Positions 36,173 through 47,422 of a stretch of 64,000 nt of DNA are shown piece after piece. The stretch's first letter is position 1, and each line of letters starts with the position of its first letter. Below the pieces are notes generated by a model. The model was not told the DNA's origin, did not search any database, and saw only the letters and a list, made by a program, of their open reading frames with translations. The DNA is taken from assembly GCF_963169125.1 (NCBI RefSeq), contig NC_084802.1:12276896-12340895 (forward strand), in the 5' to 3' direction. The DNA comes from Humulus lupulus. Lineage: Eukaryota; Streptophyta; Magnoliopsida; Rosales; Cannabaceae. The position numbers were made by a program, and so were the translations under genes.

Positions 36173-36958
36173 TCATTCAAATTTCTTACCTCCCCTCAAA
36201 AGGTTGAAAAACAGAAGACATCGGTCCATAGATTTTGAAATAAACATACTTAGGGCCGCCATCCTGCCGGTCAAACTTTGGACATCCTTGTGTCTTCGAG
36301 GTGAGGGCATGTCAATCAGGGCCTGGATCTTGTCGGGGTTGGCTTCTATTCCAAGAGCGTTCATGATAAAGCCCAAGAATTTTCCTGAAGATACTCTGAA
36401 AGTGCACTTCTGAGGATTCATTTTCATGTTATACTTTCGGAGCACTCCAAAGCACTCTTCGAGGTCGTCAACATGGTTATCGTTAAGTTGAGACTTGACA
36501 AGCATGTCGTCAACATAAACTTCCATGTTGTTGCCTATCTGTTCTGAAAACATCATGTTCACGAGTCGCTGGTATGTGACCCCAACGTTTTTTAGCCCGA
36601 ATGGCATGACGTTGTAGCAGTATAGCCCCTTATCCGTTATGAAGCTCGTATGTTCCTGGTCGGGGGCATGCATGAGAATCTGGTTATATCCAGAGTAGGC
36701 ATCCATGAACGACATCAGGCCATGCCCCGCCGTGGCATCCACGAGCTAGTCAATCCTTGGTAATGGGAAACAGTCTTTCGGGCAAGCTTTGTTGAGGTCC
36801 GAATAGTCAATACAGGTCCGCCACGTCCCATTGGGTTTTGGGACCAACACCAGATTGGCTACCCAGTCAGGGTAAAAGGCATCCCTAATGAATCGGTTTG
36901 CTTTTAACCTGTCAACCTCCTCCTTCAATGCCTTCTTTCTGTCTTCACTTTTGTTGCT
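36173..36958 (-). pseudogene. Tat reverse transcriptase
   Basis: Segments in order are PKPNGTWRTCIDYSDLNKAC, LVDATAGHGLMSFMDAYSGY, MPFGLKNVGVTYQRLVN and the catalytic VYVDDMLVKS, followed by FLGFIMNALGIEANPDKI. A TAG at 36743-36745 splits the domain, and a frameshift near 36955 separates it from the upstream FPPKQQK motif. All core residues, including the DD pair, are present. The enzyme would copy element RNA into DNA. Confidence 0.85.
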
Positions 36959-37239
36959 TCGGAGGGAAGCTTTTGTCTATATTTAGCGCGTGGCTTGCTA
37001 TATTCGGACTTATTCCCACCATGTCCGAATGTGACCATGCGAAGACATCCTGGTTCTTCTTTAGAAAGCAAATTATTCTCTATTTTGTCTCATCCTGGAG
37101 GTTTTTTCCAACCTTAACTTTTTTCAAGGGATCGGACTCCTCGAGCTGGATCTCTTCGAGCTCTTCTAAGGGTTCGAGGTCAGCTTTCTCCTCAACCCTT
37201 GGATCGATTTCTTCATCAATTTCTAAGACCGTCTCGTCT

Positions 37240-38211
37240 TTACTTCGAATAATGACGAGTGCTTGTGCGCTCGTCTGGTTCTTTCCTCTCAGGGAAATGT
37301 TGTAGCATTCCCCCCCCAGCCAATTGATCTCCCTTTAATGTTCCGACGCCGCTAGGGGTCGAGAATTTAAGGGCCAGATGCCTTACTGATGAGACTGCCC
37401 CCAGCCCAACCAGGGCTGGTCTCCCGAGCAGCACATTGTAGGATGAAGGTAGATCTACTACCACGAACTCCATCATCTTCGTTGCCGAGACAGGGTAGTC
37501 TCCCAAGGTTACGGGGAGCTCGATGGATCCCATGCAGGTGGTCCCTTCTCCTGAAAAGCCGTATAAAGTAGTTGCACACGCTTTTAGGTCGCGAAGGGAG
37601 AGTCCCATCTTCTCGAGGGTTGCTTTATAGAGAATGTTGACTGAGCTCCCATTGTCTATGAGAACTCGGTGGACCCTTTTATTTGCCAGCTGGAGAGTGA
37701 TGACCAGCGGATCATGGTGAGGGAACTGGACATGGGACGCGTCTTCCTCAGTGAAGGTTATTGGTTGGGACTCAATCCTCTGACTTTTCGGAGCTCTAGG
37801 TTCGGATTCATAGGGAGACCCGTCCCCAGTCTTCAGCTCGTTAACGTATCTCTTTTGGGCATTTCTGCCCATTCCTGCGGGATGAGGCCCTCCGGAGATG
37901 GTTATTACATCCTCTCCATCTATCGGCGGGGGACTATCTTCTTCCCGAGTTCGGGAATTATTGTTTTGTGTGGGCTGCGACGCGGCTGCTTTCTGGCTCG
38001 CGGTCGCCTGATTAGTACTCTAGTTCTTGACATATTGTCTGAAGTAACCTCTCGAGATCAGTCCTTCGATCTCGTCTTTCAGCTGTCGGCATTCTTCGGT
38101 AGTATGCCCGGTGTCTCTGTGAAATCGGCAATACTTGCTGGAGTCCCTCTTGGATTTTTGATTTCTCATCGGGTCCGGACGCCTAAAGGGGACCTGGTTT
38201 TCATTAGCTAG
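37240..38211 (-). pseudogene. Tat protease and zinc-knuckle region
   Basis: From 38211 a short stretch carries YCRFHRDTGHTTEEC (about 38130-38086), the single zinc-knuckle-like motif of these elements, then a TAG near 38022. The protease part (37872-37240) shows VLIDNGSSVNILY as the aspartic active site and YNVLLGRPALVGLGA near its end. It is in the same frame as gag, separated by a TAA at the gag end, and frameshifted relative to reverse transcriptase. Confidence 0.8.
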
Positions 38212-40149
38212 TTATATGTTCTCCCGAGGCTCGTTGAGCTCGGTGTACACTCTGTACACGGAGAAATACCTCTCCCCTTTCTTTTTCTTTCCTCCCTCGG
38301 CCTCGGGGTTACTCCCTTCGTTCTTTTTTCTCTTGGAAGGGTTTTCCACAGCAGGCTTTGAAGCTGCTGGGTCCGCCGAGGTTGAGGCAAAGTTGACGTT
38401 TATCATTGTAGTTTCGGGCTGGGAAGTCACATTAAGTGTTGACCTTGCTTCCTCTACATTGACAAACCTCTGCGCTCGTCTGTTAAACTCGATTATGGAC
38501 CTCACCGGTTTTCTTTGCATATCGTCCCAGAGGGCACTCCCTGGCATTACTCCGGCTTGGACAACCATTAGGTGTCCACTGTCATCTACGTTCCGAGCTC
38601 GGGCAACTTCTAGATTAAACCTTGTGAGGTAACTTTTTAATGTTTCACTCTGTTGTTGCCGAACGTTAGTTAGGGTTGATGCCTTAGGTCTAACCCCCAT
38701 CATGGCTCTGAACTGCTTCTTAAAGTCTTTAGACAGCTGCTCCCAAGAAGTTATTGAGTGTCTCTTATATTTTTCGAACCAGCTTTTGGCTGGTCCTGTC
38801 AATGACGCTGGAAATAACATGCATCTGAGCTCGTAACCCACGTTACTGGCTCTCATTATGGTGTTGAACATACTCAGATAACTGTACGGGTCGGTCTTTC
38901 CCTCAAATGTTGGGACGTGAAGGATCCGAAACCCTTGGGGAAATGAAGTGTTGGAAATGTGGGGAGCAAACGGCTCAAGCTCCTCATCAGAATCCTCATA
39001 TCGATCGTGTTCTTGCTCGTTTTTCAAAAGCCTAAAGGCCTTTTCAAGTTGATCAATTCTCTCTTGGACTGAGTCTGCGAGGGGAACTGTCTGGAATAGG
39101 TTGTCATCGATCACAATTCCAGGCTCGCGCCTCCGTAAGGGATCTTTTCGCCTATTCAAGCGATCCCTCAGGTCCGGATTTATCGGGTCAACATTACCCC
39201 GACTTTGATTCAGGTGTTCTTGCAGGTCGGAGCGATTCCTGCGGCTTCCAGTATTCTTACGACCTCGATCATGCTTGCTGACCGATCTGGTATCTCCAGA
39301 GTCGTCACTAGTAAAATTCTTCGCATAGTTATTTCGAGATGGATCTCTTCCATGCCGCCTCGTCTCCGCCGTGCGAGACCGAGATGTCTGACTTTTTTCT
39401 GATGGGGCGCCTCTCCACTCCTTGAAAGCTTCCCCATTTCCTTGTCTCCTCCCCGCACGCCTCTCGCCCTGGTCCCGAACTGGTTGAGCATTCCTACGAG
39501 GGGGTGAAGGATATCTTATAGGTGACGAAGGGAACCGTATGGGTGATGGTGGCTGCCATCCATTCCGCGGCCTGGACGGTCCTGAGTTTGCCTGAGATGG
39601 GTTGGTTGCATTCGGTGCGTTCCCAGGGACTTGAGTCCGAGCCTCTGCAGGGGCTCGGTTGTTCTCAGTTCCTACAGGTACCTCCACAGGTGGATTAACC
39701 GGGGCCCTAGCCCGAGTACTTCTCTGGGGCCTAGAGGGAGCGGATGGCTCTGCTGGTGCCGGAGGTTGTTCCGGCCTTCTTGCGGCAGCATCCTTCCGTG
39801 GACGCCCACAGGGCCTGCGGGGAGGAACGTGCACGTCCCTCGGAGGAGGGGCTTGGTTTTCACGCGGAGGCGGGGGCTGAGCCACCTACGCCTCTACGGC
39901 TATCCTTGCCAACTCCTCATTCCATTTGTTGGCCTCTGCCAATTGCTGTTTCAGTTGTTGGTTCTCAAGTTCCACAATGGGAACATACCGCTCAGGATTG
40001 TAGTACATATCCTCATCCCTTGGTGGAGCAGGTGGTCCCCGAGAATCGGAAGATCCACTTCTTTCTTCGACATCTGGGTTTTCCATTGGCTGTTTCCCAG
40101 AACGTCTTGGGTAATTCTCTTCAGGAGCATTCTGAGTATTAGTGGCCAT
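38212..40149 (-). pseudogene. Tat gag
   Basis: The ATG at 40149 lies 49 bases inside the 5' LTR, giving a very short leader. One frame runs to 38212 with a single internal TAG at 39886-39888. The N-terminal piece has a short coiled segment (VELENQQLKQQLAEA). A Pro/Arg-rich middle (PPPRDVHVPPRRPCGRPRKD) and a capsid-like core (FEGKTDPYSYLSMFN, LTGPAKSWFEKYKRHSITSW, LKSYLTRFNLEVARA) follow. It would form the particle shell and bind element RNA. Confidence 0.85.
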
Positions 40150-40177
40150 GACTTATTCAGGGACTGAATGCTTAAGG

Positions 40178-40195
40178 CTCTCAATGAAAGCACCA
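40178..40195 (-). other. Primer binding site of the Tat element
   Basis: On the minus strand TGGTGCTTTCATTGAGAG follows three bases after the 5' LTR. The TGG start fits a tRNA CCA end. I could not name the tRNA. Confidence 0.6.
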
Positions 40196-40198
40196 AAC

Positions 40199-40992
40199 TG
40201 TTGACGCCGTTTTTCGTCAACAGTGAAAGAAGAGCACGAAAACAATAATCAGTAGTGGCCAATAAAAATACGACAATACAAACAAGATTTTTACGTGGTT
40301 CAGCAGTTAAATCTGCCTAGTCCACGAGTCTTTTTTATTAAACTTGAGATGATCTCTGAAAATTCTCCAAGGATGAATTCTCCAGAGTTTTCCCTCAAGA
40401 TCACAAAAAATTCCCTCCTCTACAATGGTGCATGACCCCTCTATTTATAGAGAAGATTTCATAATACTATCCCACATATTTCGGGAAGTTATTCTGTATA
40501 TGCAAATAAATTAAATGACATTAAATGCCTGCAATCCGATATACAAGGAAACGTCCCCTGAAGATCAGGGGGTGTATAACTGAACAAATAATATCCCTTG
40601 ATTGTAGGGGATTTACATTAATAAATGTAGACCGCGTCTCTTATAGATGACTCATTAGGATCTTCAAAGTTATTATCCTGCATCACCAAGGCCCTATTCA
40701 CCCAGGTTTCTTGTTGACTTTCGAGCTATAGCATCTTCCCGAGGCCACATGACTTCGAGCTCATACGCGCGTCAGGCTCGGAACCCTGATCCGAGACCAT
40801 CCTGAGAACAGATGTACCTCGGGATCTTTCTTTCGAGCTTGTGAGGATTTCGAGGCTATCATCTTCGAGGTCGTCTCTGCCTCGCAGGCTCGATGTTTAG
40901 ATTTCGAACATATTCCAGACTTTACGAGTTCATTCATTATGAACCCAGCATTCGAGGTCACAATTCTCATGGCTCGAAATCTGGGTGTAACA
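40199..40992 (-). repeat. 5' LTR of the Tat element
   Basis: Same limits, length and terminal hairpin as the LTR at 26154, with about 16 differences by eye. The flanking ACACC at 40993 completes the target duplication. Confidence 0.9.
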
Positions 40993-42067
40993 ACACCGAT
41001 TACCATGAGAATGAGTTTAGTTGGCAAAAGCTCAGAGAAAGCAAAAAATGGTTGTTGGTGCGTTTCAAGTTGAAGTGAAGACCAAGACTTGGAAAATGGC
41101 TTAGCTGACAGGCCAATTACATGAAGTCACATTGTACTGAGGTCAAACATATCACATGGTCCACTATTTTCACAGTCCAACATATGGTTGCATGCCATTT
41201 TCTAAAACACAGTGAGGTGTGGTCAAAAATAGGTCCTGACACCATTTAAAAAAAAGTATATATATATAAATATTTATTTATATATAATGGGTATGTTTAT
41301 TTATTTATATTTATAAAGGTCACGTTGATTAATAAGCTCTGTGATTTTCTCAGCTTAGATATACATATTATCAACTTTTTTGTTTGTTTTAATTTTTAGT
41401 ATATTTTATATTAATTTAATATAAGTTTTTTAAGTATACATATAATTTTAGTTTATATTTAATATATATTAGGTTGTTTTTATGTTATTTTTTTAGTTAT
41501 TTAGATTTATGTATAGTTATTTTCACGTTGTTTTTTAATTGTTTAGATTTATGTATAGTTGTTGTCACATTATTTTTTAGTTGTTTTACGTTTACATATA
41601 GTTGTTCTGTTATTGTATTGATGTCTAATTGTTGTTTAGTTGTTTCATATATATTTTGATTTTGTGTTAAAAAAAAAAAACACGTTAGTAAGCAATGAGT
41701 TGACGTCTAGTTGTTGTCCAATTATTATTTTTTAGTTATTTCATTGATACCGTATTTTTGTAAATATAAAATTTGAAAATAGTATTTTTAAAAACTTAAT
41801 GTAGTATTTTAAAAAAAAAAATCGGAGACCGTAAAAAAGTAAAAAAGAAGACAACAACAAAAATAAATTTTTGAAAAAATCTCTATATAGTTTTGAAAAT
41901 TTGATGTAGAGCGGAGAAAAGTAGAACAACATCTATGAGAAAAACAACAATAGGGAACAAATATACATACCTATCATCAAGTTTATATACTTGTGCCACA
42001 TTTTGTTAGATCTTTCGAGTTCTGTGGTCTATATCGAATGTTTTCTAAAATAAAAATATATATATTA

Positions 42068-42492
42068 TATATATAGGGAGTAATTACAACGCATCTATTT
42101 TTTTGACAACATCAGTTTATTATTTTTTTATTTTCGGCATCTGGATATATATAATCCCAAATTTTTTTATATGAAAGTGTACATTGTAGCTATCTAGAAC
42201 ATCCTATAAATTTTCAAGAAATTTCGAATAAATTATGGTATCGAAAATAGGGTTCAAATAATTTCTTGCACGCGTGCTTATTTTTTTGTATACGTTTATA
42301 AGAGTCAATTGTTTTAACCTTGTTTTTGATATTGTAAATTATTCGGAAATTTTTGAAAATTTGCAAGATATCTTAAATGATTACAATGTACATTGTCATA
42401 TAAAAAAATTAGAAAAAAATTACAGAAGTGTAGAAAACACAAACTGGTTGCACCGGTGTTGTCAAAAAAATAAATACACCATAATCACTCCA
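42068..42492. mobile_element. Foldback MITE, family FB1, copy 4
   Basis: The left part contains ATTTTTTTGACAACATCAG, TTTTCGGCATCTGGATATA and TATATGAAAGTGTACATTGTA. The right part read in reverse contains TTTTTTTGACAACACCGGTG, TTTTCTACACTTCTGTAATT and TATATGACAATGTACATTGTA. It meets in the middle near ACGCGTGC (42269). Helitron copy 3 starts nine bases past its right end. Confidence 0.65.
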
Positions 42493-42500
42493 TACATATA

Positions 42501-43212
42501 TCTCTTCTATATAATAAGTGTGTAGATAACAGAAATTCTTGGTTTTAACGGTTTTTTATTTTTAAATGTTAACTTTAATGAAATATTCTTATATTTAACA
42601 GTAGTTTGTAAACACTTAAATTTAAATAAATAATTAAAAAAATTAAAATAGGATATTTTTGAGATATTTTACAATGATAATTATTTAAAAATAATAAATA
42701 ATTAAACAAATCAAAATAGGATATTTTTGAGATATTTTACAATAATAACTATTTTAAAATATTAAATAATTAAATAAATTAAAATATGATATTTTTTAGA
42801 TATTTTACAATGATAATTATTTAAAAATAATAAAATCATAAGTTTTATAATTTAAATAAATTGTAATTAAACTTAAACTCGCTTATTAGAATAATATCAT
42901 ATCAAACATATAATATAATATACTGTCAATTAGTAACAATTTTTTTTAAAAAAAAAACTAGCAAGAAACTTAAATTTAAAATTCACGTATAATATTTAAT
43001 ATTACATTAGACATATAATATATACTCTCTTGTTGTCACTCCCAAATTAAAAAACTAGAACAAATATAAACTTAAACAAAAATAGATAAATTATTTAATT
43101 AAAATATGATATTTATTTGAAATTTATATGACATTAATATAAATTTAATAAAAATAATTAATAAATCTAATAAATAAAACTAAGCAAACGTGCATATTGC
43201 ACGTTACTTGTA
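42501..43212 (+). mobile_element. Helitron-like non-autonomous element, copy 3
   Basis: It starts TCTCTTCTATATAATAAGTG after an A. Near the end is a hairpin (ACGTGCATATTGCACGT, about 43188-43204) followed by TTACTTGTAT, the layout of a Helitron 3' end. Instead of the closing CTAG the start of copy 4 follows at once, so the two are head to tail. It encodes no protein. Confidence 0.7.
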
Positions 43213-43841
43213 TCTCTTCTATATAAGAAGTGTGTAAATAACGGAAATTCATGGTTTTAACAGTTTTTTATTTTTTTAATGTTAACTTTAACGGAATATT
43301 CTTATATTTAACATAATATTCTTATATTTAACGGTAGTTTGTAAACCCTTAAACATAAATAAAATAAAATATATAATTAAAAAATTAAAATAAGATATTT
43401 TTGAGATATTTTACAATGATAATTATTTAAAAATAATAAATAATTAAACAAATTAAAATATGATATTTTTTTAGATATTTTACAATGATAATTATTTAAA
43501 AATAATAAATAATTAAATAAATTAAAATATGATATTTTTGAGATATTTTACAATGATAATTATTTAAAAATAACAAAATCATATGTTTTATAAGTTAAAT
43601 AAAATTTAATTAAACTTAAAGTCACTTATTAGAATAATAATATAAACATATAATATATAATTTCTTCTTGTCACTCCAAAATTCAAAAACTAGAACAAAC
43701 ATAAACTTAAACAAAAATAAATAAATTATTTAATTAAAATATAATATTTATTGGAAATTTATATAACATTAATAAAAATATTTAATAAATTCTACACATA
43801 AAACTAAGCAAATATGCATAATACACTTTGCTTGTATCTAG
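43213..43841 (+). mobile_element. Helitron-like non-autonomous element, copy 4
   Basis: It starts TCTCTTCTATATAAGAAGTG and ends TTGTATCTAG before T. The body is collinear with copy 3 (TATTTTTGAGATATTTTACA repeated several times, then ATTCAAAAACTAGAACAAA). The 3' hairpin is worn (ATGCATAATACACTTTGC). A TA repeat follows. Confidence 0.7.
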
Positions 43842-44336
43842 TATATATATATATATGTAATATATCTTAATTATATTGATTATTATTATTTTCGGAAAAT
43901 TATTATTATTATTATTATTATAGTAAAATAAATACATGTATAACATCCAAAGTTTGAATTTTTTTTTTCTTCTTCTTAAGGAGCATTGTCCATTGATTGT
44001 AAGACAACTCTATATGCGCATAGTTGCACTAAGATAAAAATGAGCATCATCGTAATTAATGGATCAATAATGAGTTTATATGTGAAATAATATTTCGCTT
44101 GACACACTACTAAAATAGATTAATATATAATATAAAGAGCTACCTTAATAAAATAAAAAAAATAAAAAAAAACATCTTAAAAAAAAAACAATGTTACCTA
44201 CGATCAATTCATAAACTTTCATCATCCTCACGCAAACAAATATTATCATTAAGTTGTATTATAGTGAATGTGAGTACATCATTAACATCACTCTCTATGC
44301 TTCTTCTAGTTCTCTCGGTTGAGTTATAAGCACGAC
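43842..44336. other. Short AT-rich stretch
   Basis: An ATT-trinucleotide run lies near 43900-43920. No gene was seen. The Tekay-like reverse transcriptase becomes unrecognisable near 44330. Confidence 0.4.
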
Positions 44337-45243
44337 TTAACTCATATAATCATCGATGAAGACGATCACAAACTGGTCAAAATAATCATTGAACACTCTG
44401 TTTATCAAATCCATAAAAGCAACTGGGGTATTAGTCAATCCACAGGACATGACTAAGAACTTATAATATCCATATCTAGTGCGAAAAGCAATCTTTGGTA
44501 TATCTCCCTTCTTGACCATCAACTGATGATAACCAGAACGAAGTTTATCTTTGAGAATACCATTTTACCTTGATCAAACAAAGCATATATCATTGGCAGA
44601 GGATACTTGTTTTTAATTGTTAACTTATTCAGTTCTCTATAATCAATATACATTCTCATAGAACCATCTTTCTTCTTCACAAACAGAACTGGTGCACCCC
44701 AAGGTGAGAAACTAGGTCTGATAAAACTCAAATCTAACAACTCTTGCAACTGTACTTTCAATTCTTTTAACTCTGCTGGGGCCATTCTGTAAGGTGCTCT
44801 AGACACTAGCTCCGTCCCTGGTGCCAGTTCTATCACAAACTCAATGTCTCTATGTGGTGGCAACCCTGGTATATCTTCTGGAAACACATCCAGGAATTCA
44901 CAGACTAGTCTGATCTCTTCTGGTCTCACTGGCATGACCTGAGTGGTGTTAACCACACTGGCTAAGAATCCTATGCAACCTCCTTGCAATAAATCTCTAG
45001 CTCTCAAAACATAAATCATAGGAATATGGGGTCCATGCACAATACCAACAAACACAAAAGGATCCTTACCTTCAGGCTTAAAGGTGACCATCTTCCTTCT
45101 GCAACCTACCTTCTGCAATCTATGGTTGCCCCATACTTCACTAACCAATCCATACCAAGAATCATGTCAAAGTCAGTCATAACTAACTCTATCAAATCCA
45201 CTGACAACTCTCTGCCCTCCACCGTCACTAGCAAAGATCTGAC
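44337..45243 (-). pseudogene. Tekay-like gypsy protease end and reverse transcriptase, truncated
   Basis: After the protease end ([17 protein letters not shown]) a 14-bp duplication (TTGCAGAAGG repeated around TAGG, about 45105-45125) shifts the frame. The reverse transcriptase starts with [20 protein letters not shown], has [20 protein letters not shown] and [10 protein letters not shown], and continues after another shift with [20 protein letters not shown] and the catalytic FVIVFIDD. Nothing recognisable follows: RNase H, integrase and any chromodomain are missing. Confidence 0.8.
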
Positions 45244-46485
45244 TCATCTTCTTACTACTAACTCCCCAATGGGTAATAAGGTTATGAACCCCACAACATA
45301 ATAATCACATGGCCTACATAGTCTATCAATAATTCTACTAGCAACAAAAGAATGTGTAGCACCAGAATCAATCAAAATAGTATAACGGGTTCCAGCACTA
45401 AGAAGCTGACTTGTAACTACTGAGGGTGAAGCCTCAGCTTCTGCTTGTGTCAATGCAAACCCTCGAGCTAGGGCCGAGCTGTCCGCCTTTCTGGGTTCTT
45501 CCTTTCTTGCTTTTGGGCAGTCTTTCTTGAAATGTCCCACTGCCCCACACAAGAAGCAAGCCTTTTCCCTACACTTCCCCAGATGGCGCCTCTTGCACCC
45601 AGGGCACTCTGGATAAGTCTTCCAGGCCTCACTGCCACCCTGACGACCCATTGAAATACCACGTGGTCGCCTGTCAGGACCTGGAGCTGGGAAGGTATCA
45701 GGAACCATACTCTTCTGATCACTGGGGCCTCCACCCCTACTTGAACCCACAAATGGAGGACCCATCCTCCTAAACTCTCTTCTGGCTGCATTGTCACGCT
45801 AGATCTTGTTCTCTGCGCTCTCAGCTGTGAGCGCCTTCTCCACCACCTGTGCATAAGTAGTAACTCCTGCCACAGTGGTGATACAAACATCCCGGGCTAA
45901 TCTAGGCTGTAGCCCCTTGAGAAACCTCTCCCTTCTGGTCCCGTCAGTGGGCACAAGCTCCATGGAAAACTTTGCCAATCTATCAAACTTTATAGCATAC
46001 TCAGTCACTGATAAACTCCCCTGAAGTAATCTGATAAACTTTTCCGCCTTAGCAGCCCTGATGGCATCATTGTAATACTTTTCATTGAACAGAGTTTGAA
46101 ACTCTTCCCAACTCAGGGCATTAACATTTCAGGTTTGGGATATAACCTCCCACCAAATTCGGGCATCCTCCCAAAACATGTATGTGGCACAGGCCACCCT
46201 CTCATTACTAGTCACCCTCATGAAGTCAAGGATGGTGGTAATCATGCTCATCCATTGCTCAGCCTTTCCTGGATCTGCACTGCCCTCAAACACTTGAGGT
46301 TTTTGTTTCCTGAACCTTTCATAAAGAGGTTCCCATTTGCTTTCAGCCTCAGGCAAAGGCTTAGCTGTTGACACCGATACAGGTGGTGCCTCTGGCAGAA
46401 CGTTCCCTGCAGGAACTTGTTGTTGTCTCAGGAGGCAGATTTCTTCTTCCTGCCTCAATACTCTGGCCTGTAAGTCATTAAACAA
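45244..46485 (-). pseudogene. Tekay-like gypsy gag and protease
   Basis: One frame is broken by a TGA near 46126 and a TAG near 45800. Gag has KPQVFEGSADPGKAEQWM and TEYAIKFDRLAKFS. A CCHC zinc knuckle (CFLCGAVGHFKKDC) is preceded by CPGCKRRHLGKC. The protease shows ILIDSGATHSFV. Order and motifs fit Del/Tekay chromoviruses. The stops rule out a full product. Confidence 0.8.
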
Positions 46486-47407
46486 CTGCTGCTAGTTATC
46501 AGAAGCTGACTGTGGATTCTGATTTTGGTCATTCTCTTGACCCTGTCTGTTATTCTGGCCCTGATCTTCCTAGCCAGCTGATGAATTTTCCTGTCTTGGA
46601 ATCATTCTTATCAACTTATACTGTGATGAAACAATCAATACGGCCAGTTAGGCAGTGATAACTAAACCTCTTACCGCCTCACAGTCCAAGACCAAGCAGT
46701 TAATCACCCATATTCCACAATTATACAAAATACAAATGGATACATGATCATAGCATTTAGCATTTAACACGTATCATTAATCATTCACAATGAGCAATAC
46801 TAATAAGTATGTCCTAGCAATATCAGAACTAATAAGCACGTTCTTGCTCATGATGCAATAGTCAAGGCCCTGCCTTATCGATGTATTTCATGTAGACAGG
46901 TAAAGCATTTATACTTTATTTAAGCAGTTAACATATAACCACATAAATTGTGACAGTCAGAATCCCGTGATCCGTAAGGGGAAAGATCGGGTAAGCTGTG
47001 CAATCACACACCACCTGGGGAAGGTCAAGTGTGACGACTCTAAGACTGTGTAGGTATGGGACTACACAGTTGAAGAGGGCTTAAATGGATTGATGGGTAT
47101 TACCTATATCAACAAGATGCATCTTCTTTTCGGTAGCCCATCACTTGAGAACTCCAAAGCTAGGCGTGCTTGACCTGGGGTAATCTAGGGATGGGTGACA
47201 TCCTGGGAAGTTTTCCTAGGAAGCATGTGAGTGAGGACAAAGCATGCTGAAAAGACTCGTGTTGGTTTGTAAGGCCAGTCGTCATTCCAGAAAGTAGCCA
47301 TAGTGACGTGGGGCGTCACATAAATAGTTACCAAACCATGAGTCGTTCTTATCTTCAGTGGCGAGTGTACATGCCCAGCCAGTCTACAGGGACCTAAACC
47401 TTGGCAC
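46486..47407 (-). other. Leader between primer site and gag of the Tekay-like element
   Basis: This is the untranslated leader of the element plus the gag N terminus, which is interrupted by stops (for example a Gln- and Asn-rich piece near 46490-46580). No other gene was recognised. Confidence 0.5.
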
Positions 47408-47419
47408 GCTCTAATACCA
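47408..47419 (-). other. Primer binding site, initiator tRNA-Met type
   Basis: The minus strand reads TGGTATTAGAGC, one base from the usual TGGTATCAGAGC. It lies three bases from the LTR end at 47423. Confidence 0.75.
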
Positions 47420-47422
47420 AGT

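Larger units (their letters stand above)
26154..40992 (-). mobile_element. Complete Tat-lineage Ty3/gypsy retrotransposon with antisense gene
   Basis: Two 794-bp LTRs (26154-26947 and 40199-40992) begin TGTTGACGCC and end GTGTAACA. By hand they differ at about 16 positions (about 2 per cent), so insertion is recent. The 5-bp duplication ACACC lies at 26149-26153 and 40993-40997. In the minus direction the order is LTR, primer site, gag, protease, reverse transcriptase with RNase H, second RNase H, integrase, antisense gene (plus strand), purine tract, LTR. The second RNase H and the extra antisense gene between pol and the 3' LTR fit the Tat lineage. Gag-pol has many stops and frameshifts. 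A gypsy solo LTR is inserted at 28110-30321. Confidence 0.9.
25908..41883. mobile_element. Mutator-like element (Pack-MULE type), copy B, split by a Tat retrotransposon
   Basis: Exact 9-bp duplications TATATAGTT flank it at 25899-25907 and 41884-41892. Its ends match copy A at 18683. Without the 14.8-kb retrotransposon at 26154-40992 it is about 1.1 kb. The interior on both sides of the insertion (about 26030-26153 and 40998-41230) is more GC-rich than the ends, looks gene-derived and differs from copy A. A pyrimidine run ending in CAG (26013) precedes it, like a splice acceptor. I could not identify the captured gene. Confidence 0.75.
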
